Assembly: GCA_963576735.1 (NCBI GenBank)
Contig: OY755171.1
Coordinates: 5,084,001 to 5,148,000, forward strand
Length of the DNA: 64,000 nucleotides
DNA from: Bedellia somnulentella
Taxonomy: Eukaryota; Arthropoda; Insecta; Lepidoptera; Bedelliidae
Direction: 5' to 3'
Position 1 is the stretch's first letter. The number at the start of each line of letters is the position of its first letter. This document shows positions 54,428 to 64,000 of this stretch, piece by piece. A program made the translations under genes and the position numbers. The notes beneath the pieces are model-generated. The model worked only from the letters and a program-made list of their open reading frames with translations. It ran no database searches and had not been told where the DNA came from.

Positions 54428-55044
54428 ATGCTTACCTAGAATGATACGCGAATCTATTGAAATAAAAAAAAACCTTAATAGAGATGATACATACATACAT
54501 ATACTCATGACTATAAATCCCTAGAAGGGGTAGCCAGTGCTTAGAAATTAAAAATTCCTCAGCCACTTTTGGAAAATTGAGTGGGGAAAAGATAGTTAAA
54601 TAAAGGTTGTTGGAAATGGGTCTCCAACCGCATCGTCCAAAAATCCCTTAAAGCCCCAATACCGTTAGTCGCCTTTTACGTACACCCACCGGAAGAAATG
54701 TGGTAGTTCTATTCTAAGCCGATACTAAACAGCAATAGAGATGATGGTTGGCAATTATTACCTGGAACCCGATTATAAGCAAGCAACCCAGCAAGGGAAG
54801 AACATTAGCTCTTTTTGTACTTAGCAAATATTAAACGCAAATGTAACTTACATTTTGTGCTGGTAGTTAGTATTAATAATTTTATAGTACTGTATAATGA
54901 CAAATAACACCTCAGTCTCCCCGTGACTATGATAACTGAAAAGTTTTCGAAACGTCGGGCTTTAAAAAACCATGTAATAACACGCGATCAAAATATCCAA
55001 ATGTCAATAGTTGTTTTAATTATAAAGTGCAATCGTGAAAGTCT
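54428..55044 (+). pseudogene. Penelope-like 3' end, split by a SINE-A
   Basis: The parts at 54428-54488 (CCTAGAATGATACGCGAATC, that is RMIRESIEIKK) and 54734-55044 correspond to about 19788-20170 of the first Penelope-like relic. They include GATGGTTGGCAATTA and the shared 3' untranslated part (GTTTTCGAAACGTCGGGC). The SINE-A at 54489-54733 interrupts it cleanly. Only the very end of the GIY-YIG nuclease coding part is present. Confidence 0.88.
54489..54733 (-). mobile_element. SINE-A copy with perfect 12-bp target duplication
   Basis: 245 bp from ACATACATACATATACTCAT to GCCGATACTAAACAGC. AATAGAGATGAT lies directly on both sides (54477-54488 and 54734-54745). The host sequence is known from the other Penelope-like copy, so both the empty site and the element's exact ends are defined. 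Confidence 0.97.
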
Positions 55045-56211
55045 TAGAAAATACTAATATTTAAGAGTCTTGAATTTGTTTCATATTAAGAAAACAGTGA
55101 TATTTATATTAAGATCTTCTTATTAGCCGATGAAAGTCACATCCACATTTTTGCTGGACTATAAGAGACACGCCACAGAACTCTCCCGCCTAAAGTTGAT
55201 AGCGTAGCAAAACTGGTAGAAATTAATAAATTTACTTATATTAAGAGTAATGTGATATCATTACTAATAATTTCAGAAAAATACCTTTAACACATAATGA
55301 TTCAATAATTTTATGTGATAATACATATATAAAGTTAAAAACCAAATAATCAAAATAACAGCTATACTTAAAATAAATGTGTCGAGAGGTCAATTCCGTA
55401 CATGAAATAAATTTTCAAAATCACTATCAGGGGGTGATTAGTTATTGATATTGACGCCAAAAATGCAGTCAGTATTTTTTTATCTGTCTGTCTGTCGGTT
55501 TGTATATTCTTTATGGAAACAAAATGATTTTAACTAAACTTGGTACAATTATTCTTCATACTTCTACATACCTTCATATTCGGAATTTTTTGGCAATTTT
55601 ATAAAAACGTGATAAGCAATTTCATTTTTTAGCTTCCGCCGCGTATACAACCTTAATGGTTAAAATTACATACATGATAATTAGTTAAGTTAGATCATGT
55701 ATTCAGTAAATATTCTACATAAAATTATCTTAAACTGCATATGTCTATCGTTTATGCTTGACTCACAATAACACATGTAACTCCTAATAGCTTAGATATT
55801 CGAAGCAGTCTGTTTATATTCATTTACTCATGACTTAATTATACCCTCAGTCATCCCCAATTAACAAAAGTTAACATTATTACCTGTTCGTTTAAAAAAA
55901 ATCATAGAAATCGGTATAGAAACACCAAAATTATACATGAAATAAGCCATCGCGTCGATGCCACCGCGTCGCACGTGAATAATAACCAATACTGAATCGT
56001 GCTATAAGGATTATTTTGTGTAATAATGGTAACCGCGCTCGACACGGGTCGCGGCGGCTAGCGGCGGTGGTATGGTATACAATGGCGGGAGGTCCAAGAG
56101 CGAACTTCATTCAATATTTGGCCGTTGATGAGTTCAGAGCGGACGACCTTATTGACAGACAATAATTGATATTAAGAAACCCTGCTTATCAGCGCAACTT
56201 TCAGTCGTTGA
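55045..56211. other. AT-rich DNA with a GC-rich patch at 55,950-56,150
   Basis: The patch (CGACACGGGTCGCGGCGGCT and similar) has no recognisable coding content. It could be an exon or promoter of an unseen gene. Confidence 0.4.
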
Positions 56212-56270
56212 ATATTTCAGCCACTTTTGAAAGTTTTGTAGGGAAAAAATCGTAAAAAAAAAGTTGTAAA
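56212..56270 (-). repeat. SINE-A fragment
   Basis: TTCAGCCACTTTTGAAAGTT and TAGGGAAAAAATCGTAAA. Confidence 0.5.
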
Positions 56271-56467
56271 TTGCGTATATTAGTATGTTTAAATTACAGT
56301 CAGTGCGCCAACACTAGGGTCACCCTATGCCACGCGAAGACGTGCTGAAATGTCCATAAAAACGCCCTCGGCAATAGTCCCCATGGCCTCAACATTTCGT
56401 CAGCAAACTGCACAAAAGCATAGCTCGTCAGGAACAGAGCATATTTTAAACAAAATAATATTACATC

Positions 56468-56671
56468 ATATACATATTTACTCACGGCTTTAAATCCCTA
56501 AAAGAGGTAGACAGAGTTTCAGGCCAAAAAAGCAGTCAATTTTGGAAATTAAGTGGAGAAAAGATTGTAAAATAAATATTTTTAGTGATTGTCTAGTCTA
56601 TCATAGTCGCCTCATACGATCAAACACGGGAACAAATAAGGTAGTGTTATCCTAAGCTGACACTACACAGC
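56468..56671 (-). repeat. SINE-A copy, diverged
   Basis: ACATATTTACTCACGGCTTT to GCTGACACTACACAGC. Confidence 0.85.
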
Positions 56672-56681
56672 AAATTATATT

Positions 56682-56866
56682 ACATACAAATACTCACGAC
56701 TGTGGGAAATGTGAGTGGGGAAAAGATGGTAAAAATAAAGTTTGTTGGTGATGGATCTCCAACCGCATTGCCCGAAAATCCCTTAAAAGGCCCAGTAATG
56801 TTAGTCGCCCATTACCACCCACCGGAAAAAATGGGGTAGTGCTATTCTAAGCCGAGACTACACAGC
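56682..56866 (-). mobile_element. SINE-A copy next to another, shortened
   Basis: ACATACAAATACTCACGACT to GCCGAGACTACACAGC with a deletion after ACTGTGGG. AATTATATT lies before it (56673-56681) and two bases after it (56869-56877), a probable target duplication. It inserted directly beside the older copy. Confidence 0.85.
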
Positions 56867-56877
56867 ATAATTATATT

Positions 56878-57534
56878 ATTAAAGTTTAATTCTTTAAAAA
56901 TCTATTCTAGGAGCATAGGTATAAGAAGTTTTTTTATTAAATTTTATATGGTCATCCGCGATAAAATAGGCCAAATTATTCTTCAGCATTATAATATGGT
57001 TAAACCTTTTGCCGTATCATAAGTATATTCTAGAAAAGCTTGTACTTCAATAGAATATTGTTCTTCGAATTCAATTTGACAGTCTGAAACCAATGTAGAC
57101 GAATTCTTAAAAGTTTCACTATCGTTCTAGGTACTGTAAACATATTGTGAAGCAACATCATAAAAAACAAGTATTTCACAGATATTTAATGACACTCTGA
57201 AGCTTTTCTTGCTAAATTATAGATACGTTTGCATTCAATGAAAATTTTATTCCAATTTATACAGATACCTTTAAAATGAAATGTAAAATTTAAACCTTTT
57301 GAACGTACTTCCTACAACATTCAAAGGATGTTTCACCCGAACGCTATTGTTTGGTTAGGTTTGCACCACACAATGTTATGGAAATATTTAACAATACTTT
57401 GAGATTCAGTTAGATTAAAAATATATATATGTATGAGTCTCAAAGTTCACATAATCTAGACTGGGAAGATTTTCATAGATTTTATTTTAAGATAGATTTT
57501 TCTGATGATGAGAAACTGTTTTGACATTGACGAA
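56878..57534. other. AT-rich DNA without recognisable features
   Basis: No gene or repeat recognised. Confidence 0.45.
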
Positions 57535-58591
57535 TACAGTATAAATACATAATCCTTATATAGTTTTATTATCAAAAAGAAAAAAAAAATTCTAAATTTG
57601 AATTAAGTAAAAGCAGAAAACCCTTTCTTACTTCAATGACATACTTGTAAGTAATCCATATCCAACAGAAAACGTGAACTTCAATCTACATATCAGAATT
57701 TCTGGAGGTTTCATATAACAGTCTTGTCCAAACAGCAGCAAAGCTAATATGATTTAAAATGCTGCGTCAATATTATATTTGAAGGTTGAATAACACACGC
57801 GAATAGCGTTGTTCGTATTACCAAGAGTCTGTTATGAATATTCAAGTCGAAATACTCTGATGCGGCATAAATTTTCAGAGGTGTATTGCACAGAAAAATG
57901 ATTATAAATGTAGAGCGGTTTTTGTCGTTGTCATTCATATATACCTATACTTACGTCATTAGTTCCCTTATTTTATATATTATATTATATGTTATCCCTT
58001 TGGGGTAGGCAGAGATTATCAACCGCTACTTTGCGTAATCCTGGTGACATTCTTGAGCTTCATTGACATATATCAATATTTTCTTACATGTTCCTATATT
58101 CTTCAATTTTGCATTTTTAAAATCTAAATAATATCTGTTAAATAAATAGCACTTTATGAGTATTTCTAGTTTGGAAGTAATACATGTAAAATTGCACTTT
58201 TAGTAAAATTGTTTTATTAAGCAATGCACGGATAATATTTTTTACTGCATTAAATATAAGCAATCCAGCCAAGTTTTGTATGGCTAATAAATTGAGCAAA
58301 GCGTAATGGATTTTATGTGTAAAATCAAGGTTTTATCTCTCATTAATGAATGTATTGTCCATTAATAGAACAATTCAAATCAATCTATTATTACTTTCCA
58401 AAATACTAAGATACACCAACTCTTGATTCATTATTTTAGTACGGACTGGTATCAGTCAAGTAAGAAAAAAATGTATATTATTATTATATTTGAATATTAA
58501 AATAAAACAAAAATAACTAACGGACACACTATATTGGAGCCTTAAAAGGTGAGTTTAATGAATTACTGTTTTCATATTATGTTTAGTTATC

Positions 58592-58715
58592 GGCTGAGAA
58601 CAGCACCACGCCATGTCTTTTCGTGGCCGTTTGTAACTTTTTAAAGAATAAGATTGATTGAAGATGAAATATTTTTCCCTTTAGAAGTCAACTTTAATCT
58701 ATACCAACTCACGGC
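58592..58715 (+). repeat. SINE-A fragments
   Basis: CGGCTGAGAACAGCACCACG and ACTCACGGCTATTAATATTC, the latter in opposite sense. Heavily decayed. Confidence 0.4.
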
Positions 58716-58769
58716 TATTAATATTCAAAAAAGTTCATCCACTTCATAAATAATCTTTATCCATAATTT

Positions 58770-59405
58770 GGATGTTTTTGTTCATGAATACCTCGTGTGG
58801 GGATTATAACAAATAAATAAAGGAAAGAAAAATTTTGACTCAGGCGGGGATCGAAACCGCGACCTCCGAGTATACGCCACCGTCGCACTGCCAATGAGAA
58901 GTTTTCCTTTTTTTCTTTTTTTCTTCTTCCCTGTTCTCAGGATAGATGGCGCCAGACTTGCTATGTTACTGGTAGGAACGGAACGTCACACCGTTTTTCA
59001 CACTTGGATGTAATGATATCGTAAAACGGAACGTTCATAAAAACGTTCTGATTTGAAAGTCTAAATAAATATCAGTTTAAGCCATGATAGCTTAAAAGTA
59101 AATAAACAAAGACGGTATTTATATTTAACATTCTTTTTGTTGTTTTTACTCGCCAAAAAGTTACTCTATGGTGATGTGACACATGTTTTTAAAGTTGACA
59201 TTGGCGAAATTATTGTGGCAACACGATTAAGGCCACGAAGAAAAAAATTTACTACGTAACGTAGTTACATCAATGCCATCTACAGAGCTCTAGGAAACTA
59301 TGTTGTTTTTTTATTTCTCAAAAAGAAAACCTCTCATTGAGCTACGCTGTCAGTGAGAAATTATTCTGTTCTTTGTTTCTTTTACACTTTTTTAGTAATG
59401 TTTGT
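58770..59405 (-). mobile_element. Family D copy split by a nested MITE
   Basis: The left end (GTTTTTGTTCATGAATACCT), tRNA-like module (GGGGATCGAAACCGCGACCT ... GTCGCACTGCCAAT) and, after the nested insertion, ATTGAGCTACG and the body (TTTCTTTTACACTTTTTTAG). Joining the flanks at a shared AT restores the family sequence at that point. Confidence 0.8.
58896..59335. mobile_element. 440-bp MITE nested in a family D copy
   Basis: The ends GAGAAGTTTTCCTTTTT and AAAAAGAAAACCTCTC are inverted to each other. AT lies on both sides (58894-58895 and 59336-59337), and removing the insert plus one AT restores CCAATTGAGCT of the host repeat. No coding capacity. The superfamily is not assigned. Confidence 0.75.
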
Positions 59406-59459
59406 GTGCACTTGTCTACCTTTACAGATAGAATGCCAATGTTGAGAACGCAAAACTAT

Positions 59460-59690
59460 CACATAATTTGAATGTTCTTGTTCAAGGAAAGCTCATGTGG
59501 GGATTATCAGTAATAAACAAAGGATAAATAAACGCAAACACTATTTCAAAAGTGTAAAATGATAAAAGAAGTTCGCACTGGAAGCCCAATTGGCAGAGCG
59601 ACGGGGGCGTATACCCGAAGGTCGCGGGTTTGATCCCCGCATGTGTCAAAATTTTTTTTTTCTTTCTATATTAATTCTTGTCCGGTTGAA
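59460..59690 (+). mobile_element. Family D copy
   Basis: Left end (GTTCTTGTTCAAGGAAAGCT ... GATTATCAGTAATAAAC), body, tRNA-like module (AATTGGCAGAGCGACGGGGG, GGGTTTGATCCCCGC) and the start of the right end (AAAATTTTTTTTTTC). The right inverted repeat is incomplete. Confidence 0.75.
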
Positions 59691-60021
59691 AAGAATTTAT
59701 TTTAAAAACAAATGATGGTTAGATTTGAAAAGTTCAGTGGCCATATTTTTAACTCAAACGAAATCGAAATGGTTTAGTATTATTCTAAGTCGACATTTTT
59801 GCAATTGTGGATCAAGTTTAATATTATCAGTAGAAAAGCTATGTTTTTTCATAAGTTTTAAGTTTTAAAAATTATATCAATAGTGGTTCAGAACCACACA
59901 ACTGATTTTAAATTTTCCTTATTAAATAGAATTTACTAACTTTGAAAAGTAACGTAGGCTATATACAAGTATCATCAAGCTAAATTTTATAAAAGATGCA
60001 TAGTGACTGAATAACCTTCAT

Positions 60022-60267
60022 ACATACAAATACTCACAGCTATAAATTCCTACAAGGGGTAGCCAGAGCTTTGGAATTAGCAAACACACTTCTTTAACCA
60101 CTTTCGGAAGTTGTGTGGGGCAAAAATTCTAAAATAAAGGTTATTGGTGATGGGTCTTCTACCGCATCGCCCAATAATAACAAAAAAATACCCCAATACC
60201 CTCAGCCGTCTTTTATGATCACCCAGTGTAAAAAAATAGTGTAGTGTATTTCAAGCTGATACTATAC
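60022..60267 (-). mobile_element. SINE-A copy, full length
   Basis: ACATACAAATACTCACAGCT to GCTGATACTATACAAC. Its truncated counterpart in copy 1 is at 48617-48703. Confidence 0.88.
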
Positions 60268-60587
60268 AACTAAAAATAATGAATTTTGTAAAACATCACT
60301 ACCCGTGTGGATCTGGGGCGGTGGTACCACACTTAATCATAACCTAAACAACTTTATACAGTCAACACAAGAATATCAAATGTAAGCTTAAAATGAATTA
60401 ATAAAACATATATGCTGTTTAGGCAAATTACGTGAGAAAATCAATTTTCTGAAGATTAGCCAAGATCAATATTCAGCGCTGTGACTGAAAGCATAATCGA
60501 ATATTCAATGCGTAATATCGGCTGGAGCATTTAAACTAACAATCCTGTCTACAATAAACAAGTGACTATATATTGGTGTTATGATGA

Positions 60588-60912
60588 CTGACCGTGATAT
60601 CTCAATGGGTAGATTACAGCTTAAAGTGCAGACAATGAGGGTAGAAGTCCCGGGTCAGGCTAACACCATGTTGTCTTTTCCAAAGTCATATGTGTGGTTA
60701 ATTTATTATGGTTTTTTAACGGTAAGGGAAAACGTCGAGAGGAAATCCACATGGCTAAATGTTCTTAGAAAAACGGTGATAGGCCTGCCCCCTATCATGT
60801 GAGTACACTGTCCATGCAAAACGTGGGTACTCTGAATACCAGGTGACAAAGTCACTTGATGTTCACAAGAATTAGTACCTCCGCCGACCCTTTTCAGAAT
60901 ATAGGGCGTGAG
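60588..60912 (+). mobile_element. SINE-C copy (duplicate of 49022-49345)
   Basis: Same diverged head and body, with a few base differences from copy 1. Confidence 0.8.
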
Positions 60913-61007
60913 CTATTGGGTCTGAGGCGTTCATAGAAGCATACAACAAAATGATGTCTTCTAATGTTAACCCAAAAAAAAAAAAACATTTATAAGCATT
61001 TATTGGG

Positions 61008-61207
61008 GCTGTGTAGAAAATACGTGCTAAGAATAGCACTACCCCATTTCTTCCGGTGGGTGTACGTAAAAGGCGACTAACGGTATTGGGGCTTTTAAGG
61101 AAATTTTGGGCGATGCGGCTGGAGACCCATCACCAACAACCTTTACTTTACCATATTTTCCTTACTTAACTTTCCAAAAGTGGCTGAGGAATTTCTAATT
61201 CTAATGT
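61008..61207 (+). repeat. SINE-A copy, 3' truncated (duplicate)
   Basis: Counterpart of 49440-49637. Confidence 0.85.
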
Positions 61208-61859
61208 TACAAGATACTAAACTTTCAAAACGATTGGAATTTGGTAAAAAACTGCTAATTAATAATTAAGGACGTTTTTAAAAAAAAATTAGATACACGT
61301 GTATTTAAGAGTCTATGTGTCCTTTTTGTATGTCCCTATTTGAATAAAATAACACATTAAGAGTGTCAAGTAGAAAAAAAAAATACTACCCACCCCTTTG
61401 AAATATAAATACGACACAATATTAAGGTGGAAATATTATCAATATGCAAACAAGCTTAGTTTGAATAGTTTATTATAAATTGGTTTATTAATAAGAACAT
61501 TTGGTTGCGGCAAGGATACAAATTTGATTCAGAAATATCAGAATTTCTCAGAATCTCGGTATCTACGAATATAATATTAGATTTATTAGTTTCTAAGGTT
61601 ACCTCGGTTTTAATGATTCATAGATGAATTTGATTTCATAGTTAAGTCGTATTTCTCGTAATAATTCGTATCATAACATAATATGGTTTTATTTATATAT
61701 GAAATAAGTCGTTGTGTATAATTTCAAGTAATTTAGATAATGCAGTAAAGAAACCAATTCAAATTTCTATGGAAATATTGCCATATTTTTCTTCTACATT
61801 GCCATGTATTAAGAATTCTTAGTAAAAGATAATTTATATTTCTAGAAGAACCAATTCGC

Positions 61860-62080
61860 CGTGTAGCGTCGGCTTAGAATAACACTTCCCCATTTTTACC
61901 CGTGGGTGATCGTAAGAGGCGATGTGGTTGGAGACCCGTCACCGAAAACATTTCTTATTACTATCTTTTTCCCAATCAACTTCCAAAAGTGGCTGAGAAA
62001 TTTCGCATTCCAAAGCTTTGGCTACCCCGATAAGGGATTTATAGCCGTGAGTATATGTATGTATGTATGTATGTATGTAG
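61860..62080 (+). mobile_element. SINE-A copy (duplicate) with longer tail
   Basis: Counterpart of 50290-50497, with about three more TATG units and the same flanking AGAAGAACCAA on both sides. Confidence 0.9.
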
Positions 62081-62332
62081 AAGAACCAAAAAAAAGTGTG
62101 CATATTCATGATTAGGTGACTGTAAAGGCAAGTAACGGTGGTACTTAAAATGTTCTTAGTATTAATTTTGAATAGCGCTGCTCATTTTTTTCCACGAATG
62201 TCATGGAAAGGAAACTAACGTATTAGTATTTCATTGGAATTCCTTTATTGAAGAATTAAAGATCGCATATCATGCTTCCTTTTCCGTTTCAAAGTACTCT
62301 GTTTTCTATTGTATGAGTTAAAAGAGTACTAA

Positions 62333-62558
62333 CATTCATATACTCACGGCTATAAATCCCTAAAAGGGGTAGCCAGAGCTGAAGATTTGAAAATGCCTCA
62401 GCCACTTTTGGAAGTTGAGAGGGGAAAAGATGGTGTGATGGGTCTCCAACCGCATCGCCCAAAAAATCCCTTAAAAAGCCCCACTACCCTTAGTCGCCTC
62501 TTACGTACACCCACGGGAAGAAATGGAGTAGTGCTATTCTAAGCCGACACTACACAGC
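62333..62558 (-). mobile_element. SINE-A copy (duplicate)
   Basis: Counterpart of 50749-50979, with a shorter (CATA)n tail. Confidence 0.9.
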
Positions 62559-64000
62559 AATTGAGTAAAGTTTTTAAACGCATAAGAACCTATATTCTGC
62601 TAGTTTTTTATCATTGAAATTTACTCGTAAAATAAATATCAATTCATATTTATAGAAAATGTGCTGGAAAATTTTAGTTTACCGTTTAAATAAAAATATT
62701 TCTGCTCCAAAAGAATCATGAAATATGAATCTATAAACCGACTTTCACTCACCCTATAAAAACAATTCTGCAAAAAAACATTTACAGGGCGAATCAATCA
62801 TGTCGACTCTACCCGACCTATTCTTGAAAACGGAAGATCTCATTTGCATATAAAAGATCAGTATGTGGGCCCGTTTTGGGTCTGCGTTGGCCTCCTATTA
62901 TGTAAATCGGAAAGAGGATGAGAAGAAGATACGTTATCCTTACACTGAGATTTCAGTTGCCAATCCAACATCACACAGACCTTCAGTTGTGTAAACATCG
63001 TTTATAGGATTCGTGCGTTTGATTTTCGGTGCTACTATCAGTTTTCGATTTTATCTATAGGAAATCGTTTTAATAAATATTATGTATTTATAGCACTTCC
63101 ATTAAAATAAGATATCTGATTGGTCAGTTTTTTAATTCTGTAACTTTAAGATGATTTTATCTACTAACACATAATAAATTAAAACACATCGACTAGTTTG
63201 AATGTTTTTGATCATGAAAACCTCATATGGGGATTATTTACTAATTTAATTTATTTATTATTTTTATTTATAACATAAACTTGTTTTTTAAGTTTTTCAT
63301 ACTACAAGTCCTGAAGATAGATGTACATCTTACGTGTTTATCATATTTTTCAATTTTTTATTGTTTGAACGTAGCTAGAGAGGTTTGCTAAGATAATGAA
63401 AAGAGGCGATAGATAGTCTCTACGTACCCAAACGGGAACTAACGGCATGAGTAGACTCGTATGTATGTATGCCATCTCTGAATACTGCATTTTCAACATG
63501 AAGGCATGCCTTCAAAATTTCTGACCTTATAAATACTATATTATGTACTTGCAATAAAACACGTGAGACGTCATAAAATCAGAAAATAATGTCGTAGTTA
63601 TAACAACGATAGATGAAATTTAAGTATAATTATAATGAACACGAATAAAAATTAAATTAATCAGTCCGCTTTTACAGACCAGTATTACATATAGTTATTA
63701 CTAATCTCTCTTAAACCCAATTAAAATACCCGAACTGCATGTTTCATCAACAAATACAGCTCTACACCAAAATATGTCTGACCGAGAAGTTTCAGCCTAC
63801 CCTGAATAAGGTGATTTGGCAACAGTCCACCACGCGGGTCGGCATATTTCATTCTCTGATAAATTGCTTAAAAAAATGCACATAGAGTACTGTATATAAC
63901 CACTTAAGTAACAAATCTTTTATGTAATGAGAGTTTGTACCAAAAATGTATTTTAATCAACATTTGTATCGAATTTTACTATTATTTTTAAATGAAAACT

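Larger units (their letters stand above)
57535..64000. repeat. Large duplicated segment, copy 2
   Basis: Partner of 46930-52415. The match is still running at the window's right edge. Relative to copy 1 it has 1.7 kb (58498-60186) in place of the copia fragment, a complete SINE-A at 60022-60267, and more TATG units at 62050-62080. Confidence 0.92.

Noticed and set aside
1..64000. CRISPR array, phage or bacterial operon
   Set aside because: No regularly spaced direct repeats with unique spacers and no clustered bacterial-type genes. The introns, SINEs, LINE and TIR elements show a eukaryotic genome.

Overview
This window looks like intergenic or intronic DNA of an insect, most probably a moth or butterfly (Lepidoptera). 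It is strongly AT-rich and full of mobile elements of types common in insects. The two ends of the one intact retrotransposon (starting near 29452 and ending near 36223) resemble, from memory, a repeat that is widespread in lepidopteran genomes. No host protein-coding gene can be supported. There is no rRNA, no functional tRNA and no CRISPR array. The only long intact reading frames belong to a Jockey-type LINE.

Layout. 1-11,200: AT-rich DNA with scattered SINE copies and a small foldback MITE. 11,590-13,190: a Tourist/Harbinger-like shell with TTA target duplications. It contains a second, integrase-bearing element (Ginger/KRBA2-like) and is followed by a 123-bp tandem duplication. 15,100-15,410: a compact element with terminal inverted repeats and an embedded tRNA-like module. 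16,370-18,090: a decayed piggyBac-like transposon. 18,600-20,170: two partial Penelope-like elements with GIY-YIG nuclease remnants. 24,800-25,290: a dimeric tRNA-like repeat. 25,326-26,089: a hAT-like MITE with a perfect 8-bp target duplication. 29,450-36,230: a complete, GC-rich, minus-strand Jockey-like LINE with both ORFs open. 37,866-38,465: a piggyBac-type MITE with TTAA duplications. 42,304-43,781: a transposon-like unit with inverted repeats of about 280 bp, carrying a spliced, cysteine-rich gene fragment. 46,930-64,000: two copies of a segment of more than 5 kb, offset by 10.6-11.6 kb, one of which carries a Ty1/copia RNase H fragment.

The most abundant component is a family of about 245 bp (here 'SINE-A') with a (TATG)n tail, about 40 copies in both orientations. 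One copy sits inside a Penelope-like relic with a perfect 12-bp target duplication. A second, tRNA-derived SINE ('SINE-C', about 360 bp) has one copy with a perfect 13-bp duplication.

The window is therefore a layered record of DNA transposon, LINE, SINE, Penelope-like and copia activity. The points most worth following are the spliced CxC gene inside the TIR unit, the nested Harbinger/Ginger structure, the TIR element with a tRNA-like module, the row of splice-acceptor-like motifs in the LINE leader, and the large duplication, which may be real or an assembly haplotype artefact. Family names A to E are labels used only here. Edges of old repeats are good to about 5-15 bases.
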